64,000 nt of DNA from Sulfurimonas sp. (GCF_041583195.1 NZ_JBFHGL010000001.1:186001-250000), one strand, 5' to 3'. Positions 55,336-64,000 are shown, counted from the first letter of the stretch. Numbers and translations: made by a program. The notes: generated by a model not told the origin, from the sequence alone.

Positions 55336-56615
55336 TGAAAGATGAAATAAGCATAAAAGATAAGTTTTCGATTCTTGCAGTAGACGATCAGGAGTTAAAT
55401 CAAGAACTTATAACAAATATGCTTGGTGGTACATACAATATAAAAAGTGTTCTTAATGGTAAAGGAGCTCTAAAAGTTTTAGAAAAATTTGACATAGACT
55501 TAATACTTTTAGATATAGAGATGCCTGATATGAATGGCTTTGAATGTGCAAAGCTGATAAAACAAAATCCAGCTACAAAAGATATACCTATCATCTTTCT
55601 AACTTCCCACCAAGATAAAGAGTATATTATTAAAGGTTTTAAACTCGGTGCCAATGACTACATTAGCAAACCTTTTAACTTTGAAGAGTTAAAAGTCAGA
55701 GTTGAGAACCAATTAAAAACATTTGAATTATTAAAAAAACTAGAGTCTGCATACAAAAACTTGGAAAAGTTTATAGACTCTCAAGATAATATAGTAATAC
55801 TTACAGATGGTGAAGAATTACTTTTTGCAAACAAAAAATTTTTTAATTATTTAGGTTATGATAATCTAGAACAATTTAAAAAATATCATAACTGTATATG
55901 TGAACTTTTTATTGAGAATGACAGGTTTTTTCATCTTGGAAAAATTAAAGAAGACGAGAACTGGCTAAATGTAATACAAACACTTCCTCATACTGAAAGA
56001 ATTGTTTCCATGTTGGTAAACGACTTAAACCCTCATGCATTTTCAGTTACGGCAAATCACTATGATGAAAACACATTAATTGTCACCTTTACAGATATAT
56101 CACAAACAGTTTTAGAGCATATAAGACTTGAGAAGAAAGCCATACATGATAAACTAACAGATGCATATAACCGTGAATTTTTTGAACTAAACTACAACAA
56201 GTTAATCCATAATTTTAAAGAACAAGGATATCAATTAGGGTTAGCGCTTTTGGACATTGATCATTTTAAAGATGTAAATGACACATATGGACATGATGTT
56301 GGCGATGAAGTACTAATCCAGTTTGTGAATACAATAAATAAATATTCAAGAAATGATGATTATTTAATCCGCTGGGGTGGAGAAGAATTTATCTTTATTT
56401 TAAAAGTTACTTCCTTTGAAGCTTTAGAAAAAGCATTGGAGCATCTAAGAAAAGTTATAGAGATTCAAGAGTTCAATAAAGTAGGCAAAAAAACTTGTTC
56501 TATCGGTGGAACAGTATATAGAGATAATGAAGATATTTCACAGACAATTAAAAGAGCGGATGAGGCAGTATATGAAGCAAAAGCTAAAGGCAGAAACAAA
56601 GTTGTTTTATTGTAA
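55335..56615 (+). CDS. Response regulator diguanylate cyclase (REC-PAS-GGDEF)
   Basis: 426 residues. Receiver ~12-128 with VDDQELNQEL, LILLDIEMPDMNG (phospho Asp) and ISKPFNFEEL; PAS-like ~140-265; GGDEF ~270-426 with ALLDIDHFKDVNDTYGHDVGD and RWGGEEFIFIL, so the GG(E)EF active site is intact. No RxxD inhibitory site is obvious before it. Makes cyclic di-GMP, likely driven by the upstream hybrid kinase. GTG start shares a base with the kinase stop; AGGGAG ribosome site. Confidence 0.93.
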   Translation: MKDEISIKDKFSILAVDDQELNQELITNMLGGTYNIKSVLNGKGALKVLEKFDIDLILLDIEMPDMNGFECAKLIKQNPATKDIPIIFLTSHQDKEYIIKGFKLGANDYISKPFNFEELKVRVENQLKTFELLKKLESAYKNLEKFIDSQDNIVILTDGEELLFANKKFFNYLGYDNLEQFKKYHNCICELFIENDRFFHLGKIKEDENWLNVIQTLPHTERIVSMLVNDLNPHAFSVTANHYDENTLIVTFTDISQTVLEHIRLEKKAIHDKLTDAYNREFFELNYNKLIHNFKEQGYQLGLALLDIDHFKDVNDTYGHDVGDEVLIQFVNTINKYSRNDDYLIRWGGEEFIFILKVTSFEALEKALEHLRKVIEIQEFNKVGKKTCSIGGTVYRDNEDISQTIKRADEAVYEAKAKGRNKVVLL

Positions 56616-56648
56616 ATAATACAACTGCAGCTGCTTTAACTAATCTGT

Positions 56649-57239
56649 TTAGTCCATTTGGAATTTTACGATTAAACTCATATATCCGTTTGTAATATCA
56701 TCAAAAGTATATGTAACTCCACCAAGAGTATGAGTATCATCACTTAAAGTCATAAGACGAGCACCAAGTTCTAGATCAAACATATCATTAATATGGTAGT
56801 TAATTCCCACATCTCCACCTATATATTTCGTAGTATACTCTCTTACGGCAGCTGTTAGGTCCTTAAACTCAAAACTTACACGACCGATATTTCCACCAAT
56901 AAAAAAGTTTAAACTGTCCATTACATTAAACTTGTACTGAAGCTCTGCACCATACATATAAGCTTTATCCCAATCATAGTGATCACCGTTCATAAAAGCT
57001 TTTCTAGCTGAAAGGAACATTCTAAAATCACGTGTTTCAGCACCAACTTTAAAACCGGCCATATTAAAATCTTCTTCTTTTTTTATAGCAGTAGTGTCCT
57101 TAATATCAAAAGTAGCCATACCACCCTCTATACCAACTAAAGAATTAGAATCATATATATACTTATCATCTGTTTCTGCATATGATACAGTTGCGATAAG
57201 TAAACCAGCTAGTAACATTTTACTTAATTTTTTTCTCAT
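56649..57239 (-). CDS. Outer membrane beta-barrel protein
   Basis: 196 residues. Signal peptide ~1-21 (ends VSYAET). The mature part is short amphipathic strands, with GAELQYKFNVMDSLNFFIGGN, GGDVGINYHINDMFDLELGA and a terminal SLIVKFQMD. A small eight-stranded porin-like or OmpA/OmpW-like barrel; exact family not recognised. Stands alone after the diguanylate cyclase gene (convergent). Confidence 0.75.
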   Translation of the reverse strand: MRKKLSKMLLAGLLIATVSYAETDDKYIYDSNSLVGIEGGMATFDIKDTTAIKKEEDFNMAGFKVGAETRDFRMFLSARKAFMNGDHYDWDKAYMYGAELQYKFNVMDSLNFFIGGNIGRVSFEFKDLTAAVREYTTKYIGGDVGINYHINDMFDLELGARLMTLSDDTHTLGGVTYTFDDITNGYMSLIVKFQMD

Positions 57240-57259
57240 TAAACATTCCTTTGTATAAA

Positions 57260-58408
57260 TTATTTTCTTGGTATGTTTTTAGCACAAATCATACCACTAC
57301 CAAAAGCCCACTGGAAATTATATCCTCCAAGCTCACCGGTAACATCGACAACTTCGCCGATAAAGTAAAGTTTTTTTACTTTTTTTGCTTCAAAAGTTTG
57401 AAAATCTAGTTCATTCGCTATAACTCCACCACGAGAAACCTCAGCTTTAGTAAATCCAAAATTTCCTGCTGGTGCGAAAGTATAATTGTGTATAAGAGAT
57501 AGTTTCTCTTTGCTTATAGCATCTATTTTTTTACATTCTATGTCTTTAACATCTAAGGCTTTTAGTAGTGCTTTTGAGAGTCTTTTAGGTAGAGGAATAA
57601 CTGATGATATAAGTTTTTTACTCCCTTTAATCAGATCAAATATATTTTTATCTGGCAGAAAATCTATATAAATATTCCCTTTTCTCCAATACAGCGAAGC
57701 TGAAAGTACAGCCGGTCCGCTTATACCTTTATGGGCAAAAAGCATCTCCTCATTAATAACTCTATCATCTACTTTAATATTTACATAACATGAAAGACCG
57801 CTTAACTCTTTCATCCAAAACTCTTGTTTTTGAACAGTAAGTCCAGCTAATGCAGGTGTAAAATTTTTAACTTCCAGATCAAAGTTTTTTGCTATTTTTA
57901 AGCCAATATCGCTTGCACCTATATTTTTAAAACTCTCTCCACCTGTAGCGACAACAAGTGCATAAGATTTTAAAGAGCCTTTATCTGTTATAACTTCAAA
58001 AACATCATCCTGCTTTTTTACATCGATAACTTTTGTATTTAGGTAAAACTTTGCAAAAGATGATTTTTTCTTTAAAACATTTATAATATCATCGGCTGAT
58101 CTTTTACAAAAATAGTATCTATTTTTTCTAAGTTCAAGTTCTATTTGATTGGCTTTTAAAAAATTCAGCATATCATCTCTGCTGAACTTTTTTAAAACAC
58201 TTTTAATTAAGACTGCATCCCCGTCAAAGTTTTTAACATCTACATACTTATTAGTTATATTACACTTTCCGCCACCTGAGATTTTTAACTTTTTAGCTAC
58301 TTTATCATTAACATCTACTATGGCTACATCCAAATTTTTATCCAAGTATGATGCACACATTAGTCCACTCGCACCTGCACCTAAAATAATTACGTCTCTT
58401 ATTTTCAT
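57260..58408 (-). CDS. HI0933-family flavoprotein (NAD(P)/FAD-dependent oxidoreductase)
   Basis: 382 residues. N-terminal dinucleotide motif ILGAGASGLMCASYL, then KKLKISGGGKCNITNKYVDV (family signature), VVATGGESFKNIGASDIG and C-terminal GEVVDVTGELGGYNFQWAFGSG. Function of the BaiN/HI0933 family is mostly unknown; some members act on aminoacetone or bile acids. Divergent from rimO. Confidence 0.9.
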   Translation of the reverse strand: MKIRDVIILGAGASGLMCASYLDKNLDVAIVDVNDKVAKKLKISGGGKCNITNKYVDVKNFDGDAVLIKSVLKKFSRDDMLNFLKANQIELELRKNRYYFCKRSADDIINVLKKKSSFAKFYLNTKVIDVKKQDDVFEVITDKGSLKSYALVVATGGESFKNIGASDIGLKIAKNFDLEVKNFTPALAGLTVQKQEFWMKELSGLSCYVNIKVDDRVINEEMLFAHKGISGPAVLSASLYWRKGNIYIDFLPDKNIFDLIKGSKKLISSVIPLPKRLSKALLKALDVKDIECKKIDAISKEKLSLIHNYTFAPAGNFGFTKAEVSRGGVIANELDFQTFEAKKVKKLYFIGEVVDVTGELGGYNFQWAFGSGMICAKNIPRK

Positions 58409-58423
58409 AATCTAATTATATAG

Positions 58424-58429
58424 TATAAT
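58424..58429 (+). promoter_or_regulatory. -10 element of rimO-tilS
   Basis: TATAAT in TAGTATAATTG, 31 bases before the chosen rimO ATG, in the 52-base spacer to the divergent flavoprotein gene. Confidence 0.45.
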
Positions 58430-58460
58430 TGCATCACTAAAATATATATAAGTGAAAAAT

Positions 58461-59780
58461 ATGTCAAACAAACTCCACGTAGTCTCTTTAGGCTGTAATA
58501 AAAATCTAGTTGATACTGAAGTAATGATGGGAAGACTAAAAAGCTTCTCTTTGACTGATGATGCAACAGAGGCAGATGTAATAATCGTAAATACATGCGG
58601 TTTTATAGATGCGGCAAAAGAGGAATCTGTAAACACTATTTTAAGTCTTCATGATCAAAGAAAAGATGACAGCATACTAGTAGTTGCAGGATGTTTAAGT
58701 GAACGTTACCGTGAAGAGTTGGCAGAAGAGATGCCGGAAGTTGATATATTTACAGGTGTTGGTGATTATGAAAGAATTGATGAATTACTAGCTAAAAAAG
58801 AAAGCAGATTTTCTGATGAAGTTTATTTGATTGATGGGGCTGAACGTGTGGTTACAGGCTCTACGTATCATGCATATATCAAACTCTCTGAAGGGTGTAA
58901 TCAAGTTTGTTCATTTTGTGCAATTCCTTCATTTAAAGGTAAACTAAATTCGCGTTCACTTGATTCTGTTGCCAAAGAGGTTAAGAGTTTAGTTAAACAA
59001 GGATATTATGATTTTTCATTTATCTCACAAGACAGTTCTTCATATTTAAGAGATAAAAATATAAAAGACGGACTTTCACTTCTGGTCCAAAGAATAGAGC
59101 TTATCGAGGGTGTGAAAAGTGCAAGAATTCTTTACCTTTACCCATCGACTACTACTATAAAACTGCTTGAAAACATTGGTAAATCAAAAATTTTCCATAA
59201 CTATTTCGATATGCCGATCCAGCATATAAACGATGATATGCTGCGCATTATGAAACGTGGTTTTGGTAAAGAAAAAACTCTTGAACTGCTAGAGTACATG
59301 AAATCACTTCCTAACTCTTTTATCCGTACTAGTTTCATAGTAGGACATCCAGGTGAGAGCGAAGAGATGTTTGAAGAGATGAAAGAGTTTGCCAGAGACT
59401 TTGGGTTTGATCGTATAAATATTTTTGAATACTCTGATGAAGAGACAACTTCAGCCTATGATATGAAAGAGAAGATCGATGAAGATACTATACATGAGCG
59501 TGCAGAATTACTAGAAGAGGTTCAGGCAGAAGTTCTGCAAAAATCACTTGAGTCCGAAATCGGCAAAGAGGTGGAGATCGTAATAGATGGAGAGAGTGAG
59601 GAACATGAGTTCTTACTAAGTGCAAAAGAGCTTATCTGGGCACCTGAGATTGACGGTGAGATCTATGTAAACGATAGAACTGACGATGAAGCAGAGATCG
59701 AATACGGAAAAGTTTACACTGCTAAGATTACATCTATTGTCGGTGATATCCTAACTGCAACGGTCGATAACAAAGAATAG
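58461..59780 (+). CDS. rimO: Ribosomal protein uS12 methylthiotransferase RimO
   Basis: Radical SAM enzyme adding a methylthio group to Asp of ribosomal protein S12. About 439 residues. N-terminal UPF0004 domain with Cys in VSLGCNKNLVDTE, NTCGFID and VAGCLSERY (second Fe-S cluster); radical SAM motif EGCNQVCSFCAIP; C-terminal TRAM domain (GEIYVNDRTDDEAEIEYG). ATG at 58461 starts the family sequence (SNKLHVVSLGC); a GTG three codons earlier is an alternative. tilS follows 8 bases later. Confidence 0.96.
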   Translation: MSNKLHVVSLGCNKNLVDTEVMMGRLKSFSLTDDATEADVIIVNTCGFIDAAKEESVNTILSLHDQRKDDSILVVAGCLSERYREELAEEMPEVDIFTGVGDYERIDELLAKKESRFSDEVYLIDGAERVVTGSTYHAYIKLSEGCNQVCSFCAIPSFKGKLNSRSLDSVAKEVKSLVKQGYYDFSFISQDSSSYLRDKNIKDGLSLLVQRIELIEGVKSARILYLYPSTTTIKLLENIGKSKIFHNYFDMPIQHINDDMLRIMKRGFGKEKTLELLEYMKSLPNSFIRTSFIVGHPGESEEMFEEMKEFARDFGFDRINIFEYSDEETTSAYDMKEKIDEDTIHERAELLEEVQAEVLQKSLESEIGKEVEIVIDGESEEHEFLLSAKELIWAPEIDGEIYVNDRTDDEAEIEYGKVYTAKITSIVGDILTATVDNKE

Positions 59781-59788
59781 GAAGCTTA

Positions 59789-60778
59789 ATGCTAAAAAAT
59801 AACACTTTAGACTTTTTAAGCTCTAGTAAAAATCTTTTAGCATTTTCTGCAGGTGTGGACTCAACTGCACTGTTTTTTCTTCTAAAAGAATCAAAAATTA
59901 AATTTGACATAGCTATTGTAGACTACGGTTTAAGAGAGCAAAGCAAAGAGGAACTGTCTTATGCAAAAGAGCTTTCAGAGAAGCATAATTTAAAGTGCTT
60001 TGTAAAAACTAGTGAAAAAATAGATTCAAACTTTGAAGCAAATGCAAGAGCAATTCGATACGACTTTTTTGAAAATATTATAAAAGAACATGGCTACGAT
60101 AACCTTTTAACGGCTCATCATTTAGGCGATAGGTTTGAATGGTTTATGATGCAGTTTTGCAAAGGTGCAGGATGCGTGGAACTATCCGGAATGAAAACTG
60201 TTGATAAAAAAGATAACTACTCAATTATAAGACCTCTACTGCATCTTGATAAAAGCGAACTGTTAAAGTATTTAAAAACAAAACAAATAAAATACTATGA
60301 AGATCAAAGCAACTTTGATAAGTCATACACTAGAAACAGATTCAGACACGAGTTTACAAACCCTCTAATCTCTGAGTATTTAGACGGGATAAAAAAGAGC
60401 TTTGAGTATATTGATAGTGATGTAGACGCACTTATAGAACAAATCGAAGTAAATGTAAAAGATGACTTTGCTTGTTTTGTAAGTTCTAAGAATAAAAGAT
60501 CAGATATATATACGATCGATAAATACCTAAAATCTATAGGTTATATGATGAGTGCAAATGAAAGGGAACTTTTAAAAACAAGTGAGAGTTTGGTAGTCGG
60601 TAGAAAATACATTATCTCAATTTACAAAGAGTATATCTTTATAGCTCCGTATATCAATGAAGAAATTAGCATGAATAAAGAGTTTAAAGATAAAATGCGT
60701 AAGCTAAATATAGACCCTAAACTAAGACTTTATTTTTATACTCACTCAGATATATTTGAATCTTTGGAGTTAGCGTAA
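59789..60778 (+). CDS. tilS: tRNA(Ile)-lysidine synthase
   Basis: Changes C34 of the tRNA-Ile CAU anticodon to lysidine using ATP. 329 residues, the short form without the large C-terminal domain. PP-loop AFSAGVDSTALFF, then TAHHLGDRFEWFMMQF and RPLLHLDKSELLKYLK, family signatures. GGAAGC lies 4 bases upstream. Its 3' end overlaps the convergent PilO-like gene by 37 bases. Confidence 0.95.
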   Translation: MLKNNTLDFLSSSKNLLAFSAGVDSTALFFLLKESKIKFDIAIVDYGLREQSKEELSYAKELSEKHNLKCFVKTSEKIDSNFEANARAIRYDFFENIIKEHGYDNLLTAHHLGDRFEWFMMQFCKGAGCVELSGMKTVDKKDNYSIIRPLLHLDKSELLKYLKTKQIKYYEDQSNFDKSYTRNRFRHEFTNPLISEYLDGIKKSFEYIDSDVDALIEQIEVNVKDDFACFVSSKNKRSDIYTIDKYLKSIGYMMSANERELLKTSESLVVGRKYIISIYKEYIFIAPYINEEISMNKEFKDKMRKLNIDPKLRLYFYTHSDIFESLELA

Positions 60779-61278
60779 ACTCTCATTTGAAATGATGAGT
60801 TAATAACATCCCCTTCTCTTTTAAAATCTATTGGAAAAGTAACAGCTACTATCCAGTCGCTTTTGTTTATCTCATCTAAAAACTTGTAAAATGTTGCCGG
60901 TGTACTTATTTTTGAACTTGTTTTTACATTATAAACTGTAAATCCGTCCTCTTTTGTATCTTTATCCGCCTTTGTTAACTCTAAAGTATTAAAAACACCC
61001 TTATATTTTTTTATAAATCTATCTTTATCAAATGCTGTATCAAATGCCGTTATTATATGTCTATGGTTAGATTGAAGTATTTTAAGCTCTTCAAAAACTT
61101 TTGCATCGTATTCTTGATAACGCTTTAGATCTTTATACTCTTTTGCAAGTTGTACTCTCTGAAGTCTATACTCTTTACCTTCAGGAATTAAAGCAGAAAA
61201 AGAAAATAGTAGTACAAAAACAAGTAATATAATTGACAAAAACAGCATATATATACTTTGTCTTGATATACTATTCAT
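60742..61278 (-). CDS. PilO-like inner membrane assembly protein
   Basis: About 178 residues: N-terminal membrane helix (~8-32), a coiled coil (YRLQRVQLAKEYKDLKRY), then a ferredoxin-like fold with TSSKISTPATFYKFLDEINK and WIVAVTFPIDFKREGDV. This layout is PilO/GspM-like. ATG at 61278 was chosen (GGAG 8 bases before); it overlaps the upstream gene by 8 bases. Third of a PilM-PilN-PilO-like run, suggesting a type IV pilus-like or competence apparatus. Confidence 0.6.
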   Translation of the reverse strand: MNSISRQSIYMLFLSIILLVFVLLFSFSALIPEGKEYRLQRVQLAKEYKDLKRYQEYDAKVFEELKILQSNHRHIITAFDTAFDKDRFIKKYKGVFNTLELTKADKDTKEDGFTVYNVKTSSKISTPATFYKFLDEINKSDWIVAVTFPIDFKREGDVINSSFQMRVYANSKDSNISE

Positions 61279-61825
61279 TTGATGTCTCCGGCTTTTTATC
61301 AACTGTTAGTTCTGCAAATTCATCTTCATCCATATAATTTGTAGATACAAATCTTAGCCAGCCACCCTCAGCCGGATAAAAACTGCTGTATGTTTTTTGA
61401 AATATTGAGCGAAGCGGTGCATTTAACATAAAGTTGTATATATCTTTATTTGGCGTTATTCCATAAAGTACAAGACCATTTTCTAAAAGCTTGGCACGTG
61501 AAAGTGTTATCCTTTGAGGAACTAGATCAAATAAATTTTTAATAGAGTCTTTTAATACTGCATTTTGGGTAAAGATCCTTGCAGATGTGTTATTTTGCTG
61601 TTCTATGTAGGCTATTTTTGCTTCCATGTCTTTAATATTTTTTTCTAACTTCTCTTTTTCCATAGCTATGTTGTTTTTATCTTCTATAAACATCGTATCT
61701 TTATAAAGTAAAAAACCATAAGTACCTACAAGCATAAAAAGACTCATTGAGAAAAAAGCAAAAAGTAGTTTCATCTCAGGAGTTAACAGAGATTTTTTAC
61801 GAGGTTTTATATAACTGTATCTCAT
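61271..61825 (-). CDS. PilN-like inner membrane assembly protein
   Basis: 184 residues: basic cytoplasmic start (YIKPRKKSLLT), one membrane helix (~18-42), coiled coil (KEKLEKNIKDMEAKIAYIEQ), then a small fold with LFDLVPQRITLSRAKLLENG and LVLYGITPNKDIYNFML, much like PilN. Overlaps the upstream gene by 4 bases; good ribosome site GCGGAG. Confidence 0.62.
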   Translation of the reverse strand: MRYSYIKPRKKSLLTPEMKLLFAFFSMSLFMLVGTYGFLLYKDTMFIEDKNNIAMEKEKLEKNIKDMEAKIAYIEQQNNTSARIFTQNAVLKDSIKNLFDLVPQRITLSRAKLLENGLVLYGITPNKDIYNFMLNAPLRSIFQKTYSSFYPAEGGWLRFVSTNYMDEDEFAELTVDKKPETSNE

Positions 61826-62847
61826 TTTTTCTCCGCTTTTGCAAGTTCACACAACTCTTGTGCTATATCTATTTTTCTAACAACTACATTTAGAAACATC
61901 TCTTCTTCAAGAAATCTTTTAAACTCAGGACTTAATGCTATCCCGTCTGCAATGAAAGCATTTTGGATAAAATCACCGTCAAACTTAGGGTCTTTATAAA
62001 AAGTGTTTACCGCACTTTGAATCAGAGAAAACCTATGATAGTCTTCACCAAAAGTATTTTGTTCAACTATATCCTCAAGAGGTTTTTCCGTTGATGCGAA
62101 GACATCGTCTTTTTCATCTTCTTCATCAAAATCGTCTATATCATCAAAACTATCAAGATCATCTAGATCATCAAAATCATCAAGTGCATCTATATCGTCA
62201 TCAACATCTATACCTTCAAGATCTACACTGTTGTTTTCTAACTCTTCAAGGATTAACTCCTCTTCATCGTCAACATCCATAACAAGCTCATCATCACCTT
62301 CATCGTCTTGCTGCATATCTAATAAAGAAGCGAACTTTAACTTGGAACTATCAAATATACTTAGGGCCATATAGTCTTCATTTACTAAAATATAAAGAGA
62401 TATTTCCCCTTTTACCTTATCGGCAAAAAAGTTTTTCAACATATAAAACGGTGAAAAAATAAAATCAAGTCCTGTTTTTTTATAGCGGCCCTTAATCTCT
62501 AAAAGATCAAGTTTTGGAGTGTAGTATGTCCAATTACTATCCACACAGACATATTCATGATCGTCTAATTCACAATATTTTTTTATATCATCCAATGAAC
62601 ACGTTGGTGCAGCTCCTTGAGAAAGTGATGGATCTAGTAAAGATATATAGCTAATTGGAGATTTTCTCATACAGAAATTAATAAATTCATATATATCTGA
62701 TTTTTCCGAACTTTTAATTACCTCTTCGTAATTTTCACTAGAACCGTCATGACTAACTTCTTCTACATAAATTTTAGTATTTTTAGAGCTTTGAACAATG
62801 TTTATATAAATGTTATTGTAGAGATATTTCTTTAACTTATCCAGCAC
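61822..62847 (-). CDS. PilM-like cytoplasmic protein with Asp-rich insertion
   Basis: 341 residues. N- and C-terminal parts (~1-178, ~255-341) look like a diverged actin-fold PilM (first residues KKYLYNNIYINIVQSSKN; SPEFKRFLEEEMFLNVVVRKI). Between ~181 and ~250 lies an almost purely acidic stretch of short D-D-x-D-x repeats (DDFDDLDDLDSFDDIDDFD). Its DNA is a degenerate tandem repeat of ATC/TCA codons. GTG start overlaps the recombinase stop (TAGTG). Precedes the PilN- and PilO-like genes. Confidence 0.6.
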   Translation of the reverse strand: MLDKLKKYLYNNIYINIVQSSKNTKIYVEEVSHDGSSENYEEVIKSSEKSDIYEFINFCMRKSPISYISLLDPSLSQGAAPTCSLDDIKKYCELDDHEYVCVDSNWTYYTPKLDLLEIKGRYKKTGLDFIFSPFYMLKNFFADKVKGEISLYILVNEDYMALSIFDSSKLKFASLLDMQQDDEGDDELVMDVDDEEELILEELENNSVDLEGIDVDDDIDALDDFDDLDDLDSFDDIDDFDEEDEKDDVFASTEKPLEDIVEQNTFGEDYHRFSLIQSAVNTFYKDPKFDGDFIQNAFIADGIALSPEFKRFLEEEMFLNVVVRKIDIAQELCELAKAEKK

Positions 62848-63680
62848 TATTTAACTCCATCGTTTAATCCACAAAGCGGGTGGGCATTATTGTAGTTTTG
62901 TTTTTTAAGTGCAGTTCCAAGTTTTGTATAAATTTGTGTTGTAGACATTGAAGAATGTCCTAAAAGTTCACTAACATCAGCTATCGGTGCATTATTATTT
63001 AACAGTTCTGTTGCATATGAATGTCTCAACTGATGAGGAGTTACCTTCAAATTTATCCTTTTAAAAACTTTATTGATTATATATCTTAGTGAGTTTTGGC
63101 TTAAAGGTTCATCATTTTTTTCAAAAAGAAACACTTTTGGGTTATTGTTTTGCTTATAACTCTCTATCATATCCCCAGTTTTTTTTAAAAGAGGTATATC
63201 TCTTTGCTTTGAACCCTTACCCAGAACTCTTACCCATCCTCTGCTAATATCATCAAGCTTTAAACTCTCTAGCTCTGAGATACGAAGACCTAATGTGTAA
63301 AGAAGTGAAACCACCAAAGCCTCCTGTTCATTTGCAAGTGATAGCGCTTCAACAATATGTTTATGAGACACAGGTTTTGGTAAAGTTTTTGCGACTTTTA
63401 CACTACTGTCAGACTTTAAAACAATTTTCATTCCTTTTTCATTTAAATACTCTGTAAATGATCGAATAGCAGATAGTTTTTTTGAAATTGTTTTAGGATT
63501 TAATTCTGAAATTTTAATTCTATAGGGCATAAGATTAAAAATGATTTCATTCGCATCTTCTATAATCTCAATATATTTAAACGCTTCTTTTATGGCATCA
63601 TCATAAGTTTTAACGCTAAGTTCGGAGTAGGATCTTATATTTTCTAAATATTCACAAAACTCTATGCGTTTTTTATCCAT
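62847..63680 (-). CDS. Tyrosine recombinase (Xer/integrase family)
   Basis: About 277 residues. N-terminal SAM-like DNA-binding domain (~5-85), catalytic domain with all residues: Arg in LGLRISELESL, Lys in GKGSKQRDIPL, HxxR in HQLRHSYATELL, His in LGHSSMSTTQIYTKLG and nucleophile Tyr in IYTKL. Length and sequence resemble chromosome dimer resolvases (XerC/D-like) more than phage integrases; it could also be the sole Xer of the cell. ATG at 63680 was chosen; it overlaps the upstream gene by 8 bases. A TTG at 63704 would extend it. Confidence 0.85.
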   Translation of the reverse strand: MDKKRIEFCEYLENIRSYSELSVKTYDDAIKEAFKYIEIIEDANEIIFNLMPYRIKISELNPKTISKKLSAIRSFTEYLNEKGMKIVLKSDSSVKVAKTLPKPVSHKHIVEALSLANEQEALVVSLLYTLGLRISELESLKLDDISRGWVRVLGKGSKQRDIPLLKKTGDMIESYKQNNNPKVFLFEKNDEPLSQNSLRYIINKVFKRINLKVTPHQLRHSYATELLNNNAPIADVSELLGHSSMSTTQIYTKLGTALKKQNYNNAHPLCGLNDGVK

Positions 63681-64000
63681 TAATTTTTTCAAGTAACTGC
63701 TCAAATCCGGTGTGATAATACGCTGCGCTTTCTACTAACTCTTTATCTGTAACTACGCTTGGAGCTAGTTTTATGTAAGAGCTTTTCATAATCTCACAAA
63801 TCAGTCTAATCTTAGCTTTATCACTGTCTTCTATCTTCTCTTTATTTACAATCTCATCAATCTGCTTCATATATTTTTTTGCTTCATTGATATACTTAAC
63901 ATACTTTAAAGAGATTAACGACTGAGCCATAATAGTAGCTGCCATACGATTGTATGAATCTAAACCAAAAGCTTCTTTAGCATGTGAATATGCTTCATCG
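63673..64000 (-). CDS. Helical TPR-like protein, N-terminus beyond window
   Basis: The frame is open to the window end, so the gene extends upstream. Visible C-terminal ~108 residues: DEAYSHAKEAFGLDSYNRM, then helices SLKYVKYINEAKKYMKQID and KAKIRLICEIMKSSYIKL, ending GFEQLLEKING. Helix pairs of ~34 residues suggest TPR/SEL1-like repeats. Overlaps the recombinase gene by 8 bases. Confidence 0.6.
   Translation of the reverse strand, partial: DEAYSHAKEAFGLDSYNRMAATIMAQSLISLKYVKYINEAKKYMKQIDEIVNKEKIEDSDKAKIRLICEIMKSSYIKLAPSVVTDKELVESAAYYHTGFEQLLEKING

Noticed and set aside
57486-57671. Plus-strand reading starting MCIRDS, the translation of a common transposase adapter, suggesting contamination
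   Set aside because: The DNA is only similar to the adapter, and on the minus strand it reads straight through an intact, conserved flavoprotein gene (LSLIHNYTFAPAG), so the match is chance.
62091-62282. Tandem ATC/TCA repeats considered as a CRISPR-like or satellite array
   Set aside because: Repeats are short and degenerate, have no spacers, and encode the acidic stretch of an open reading frame.
62847-63680. Tyrosine recombinase considered as evidence for an integrated element
   Set aside because: It is coupled by overlaps to PilM-like and TPR-like genes, with no att-like repeats, tRNA or phage genes nearby; a housekeeping Xer role fits better.

Overview
The window is low-GC DNA (about one third G+C by eye) from a Campylobacterota (Epsilonproteobacteria) chromosome, most like the free-living sulfur- and hydrogen-oxidising genera around Sulfurimonas. 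The call rests on gene content: PgbA-like and Csd3-like proteins, a CetA/CetB-like energy-taxis pair, short ComEC, MsrPQ, ATP-type PckA, many tandem PAS/REC proteins, a periplasmic DsrE and several c-type cytochromes. No rRNA, prophage, CRISPR array or insertion sequence was seen. Two tRNA genes are present (Arg-GCG, Val-GAC). Genes are tightly packed, with many 4-35 base overlaps.

Region by region. 1-5.8 kb: a minus-strand envelope cluster with an LTA-synthase-like phosphotransferase, diacylglycerol kinase, an OmpR-type response regulator, a histidine kinase and an EptA-type lipid A phosphoethanolamine transferase cut by the window edge. Two nearly identical promoters with direct-repeat boxes precede its two parts. 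5.9-15.2 kb: housekeeping genes (rsmG, alr, agmatine deiminase family, ispG, dnaB, comEC) and a copper-type TonB receptor. 15.2-18.3 kb: a redox locus with a Crp/Fnr regulator, DsrE protein, dihaem cytochrome and cytochrome c peroxidase-like protein, with two matching palindromic operators. 18.3-29.2 kb: mostly ordinary metabolic and envelope genes, interrupted at 19.3-23.9 kb by a two-gene cassette (class III cyclase-like protein plus a 1271-residue NACHT/STAND NTPase with a C-terminal nuclease-like domain). This looks like an antiviral defence module and is the best candidate for an undescribed system.

29.2-39.5 kb: signalling and small proteins, including an HD-GYP response regulator, the CetAB-like pair, an orphan FliG middle/C-terminal protein, ZapA/ZapB-like proteins and a SagB-type oxidoreductase. 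39.4-46.4 kb: a MoxR-DUF58-TgpA operon, a WD40 protein and the MsrPQ methionine sulfoxide repair pair. 46.5-51.2 kb: uvrB, a DedA protein and pckA, with a structured intergenic region that may encode a small RNA and a frameshifted hydrophobic mini-protein. 51.2-56.6 kb: a large hybrid histidine kinase translationally coupled to a REC-PAS-GGDEF diguanylate cyclase. 56.6-64 kb: an outer membrane barrel protein, a flavoprotein, rimO, tilS, a PilM/N/O-like assembly operon, a tyrosine recombinase and a partial TPR-like protein.

Functionally, the window links envelope modification, c-di-GMP signalling (one GGDEF and one HD-GYP enzyme) and periplasmic redox chemistry (copper receptor, cytochromes, peroxidase, MsrPQ). 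All assignments come from reading the sequence; no database search was run.
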